6,075 nt of DNA. Origin: Deltaproteobacteria bacterium (lineage in GTDB: Bacteria > Desulfobacterota > Desulfobacteria > Desulfobacterales > JAUVGT01). Each line of letters begins with the position of its first letter. The stretch's first letter is position 1. The DNA lies in the NCBI GenBank assembly GCA_030593645.1, contig JAUVGT010000304.1:1-6075 (forward strand). Direction: 5' to 3'. The notes below the pieces were generated by a model that had not been told where the DNA came from, did no database searches, and saw only the letters and a program-made list of their open reading frames with translations. The translations under genes were made by a program, and so were the position numbers. This document shows positions 5,848-6,075 of this stretch, piece after piece.

Positions 5848-6075
5848 TTATTGAGTTTTGTCGAATGTGTCTGGAAAAAGAGGAAACCTTATATTAAAAC
5901 AGGTCATTTTATGATCACTGCTTGAGCAGTATATCATCCCATTATGAAGTTCCACAATGTGCTGAGCGATCGAAAGCCCCAAGCCTGCATTTTTCTTATT
6001 TAGCTTTGTGCTGACAAAGGGGTCAAATATATTGTTGATCATGTCCTCAGGGAATCCGCATCCATCATCACTGAA
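5848..6075 (-). CDS. Sensor histidine kinase, C-terminal ATP-binding end (cut by window edge)
   Basis: The last 75 residues of a two-component kinase, open to the right edge. They contain the HATPase_c landmarks: G1 box DDGCG (3-7), F box IFDPFVSTK (16-24), G2 box GLGLS (31-35), then IAQHIVELHNG (36-46) and a final strand FNIRFP (60-65). The F box with PFVSTK and GLGLSIAQHIVE resembles NtrB/AtoS/ZraS-type kinases, which commonly partner sigma-54-dependent NtrC-type regulators. The usual G-x-G-T-x-F before the last strand is HKMTCF here, without glycines, so the third glycine motif is degenerate. The sensor domain and phospho-accepting His are outside the window. Its closeness to a sigma-54 promoter suggests, without proving, that it controls the transporter operon. 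Confidence 0.9.
   Translation of the reverse strand, partial: FSDDGCGFPEDMINNIFDPFVSTKLNKKNAGLGLSIAQHIVELHNGMIYCSSSDHKMTCFNIRFPLFPDTFDKTQ

Noticed and set aside
1..6075. CRISPR array, tRNA, rRNA, integrase or toxin-antitoxin genes
   Set aside because: No regularly spaced repeats, no cloverleaf or rRNA-like sequence, and no such coding genes were seen on either strand.

Overview
The window suggests a Gram-negative, moderately AT-rich bacterium, most likely a Desulfobacterota (Desulfobacteraceae-like) sulfate reducer. The basis is the codon and base composition, strong Shine-Dalgarno sites, a sigma-54 type promoter, an NtrB-like sensor kinase end, and a long palindromic intergenic element ending in GACGGTTTCGTAAA-like sequence, which I associate from memory with that group. 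The taxonomic call is inference. All supported genes lie on the minus strand, so transcription runs from high to low coordinates.

Reading in the direction of transcription: 5848-6075 is the C-terminal end of a sensor histidine kinase, closed by a hairpin terminator (5789-5814). A 297-base intergenic region follows. It carries a near-perfect sigma-54 (-24/-12) promoter at 5631-5647, a possible activator site about 130 bases upstream of it, and a strong ribosome binding site. The promoter opens a four-gene operon: an exported RbsB-like sugar-binding protein (4603-5550), a TIM-barrel glycoside-hydrolase-like protein (3287-4549), a duplicated RbsA/MglA-type ABC ATPase (1780-3282) and an RbsC-type permease (812-1780). 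A 16-bp hairpin (4553-4592) sits between the binding-protein gene and the hydrolase-like gene. The last three genes are nearly contiguous or overlapping.

The operon ends in a 125-bp imperfect palindrome (689-813) whose terminal bases form part of the permease stop codon. Partial copies of the same terminus lie beyond it. The remaining intergenic DNA (373-688) looks decayed, with one short coding-like fragment. At the left edge (1-372) is the N-terminal part of a secreted protein that faintly resembles zinc-dependent phospholipase C / S1-P1 nuclease proteins.

Together the operon looks like a CUT2-type carbohydrate importer: binding protein in the periplasm, permease in the inner membrane, ATPase dimer or double-domain subunit in the cytoplasm. 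A co-transcribed hydrolase-like enzyme probably acts on the imported compound. The ligand is unknown: several positions that contact sugar in RbsB are not conserved. The sigma-54 promoter next to an NtrB-like kinase suggests two-component, enhancer-dependent control, which is not the usual LacI or catabolite control of ribose-type transporters. The matching response regulator would have to be outside the window.
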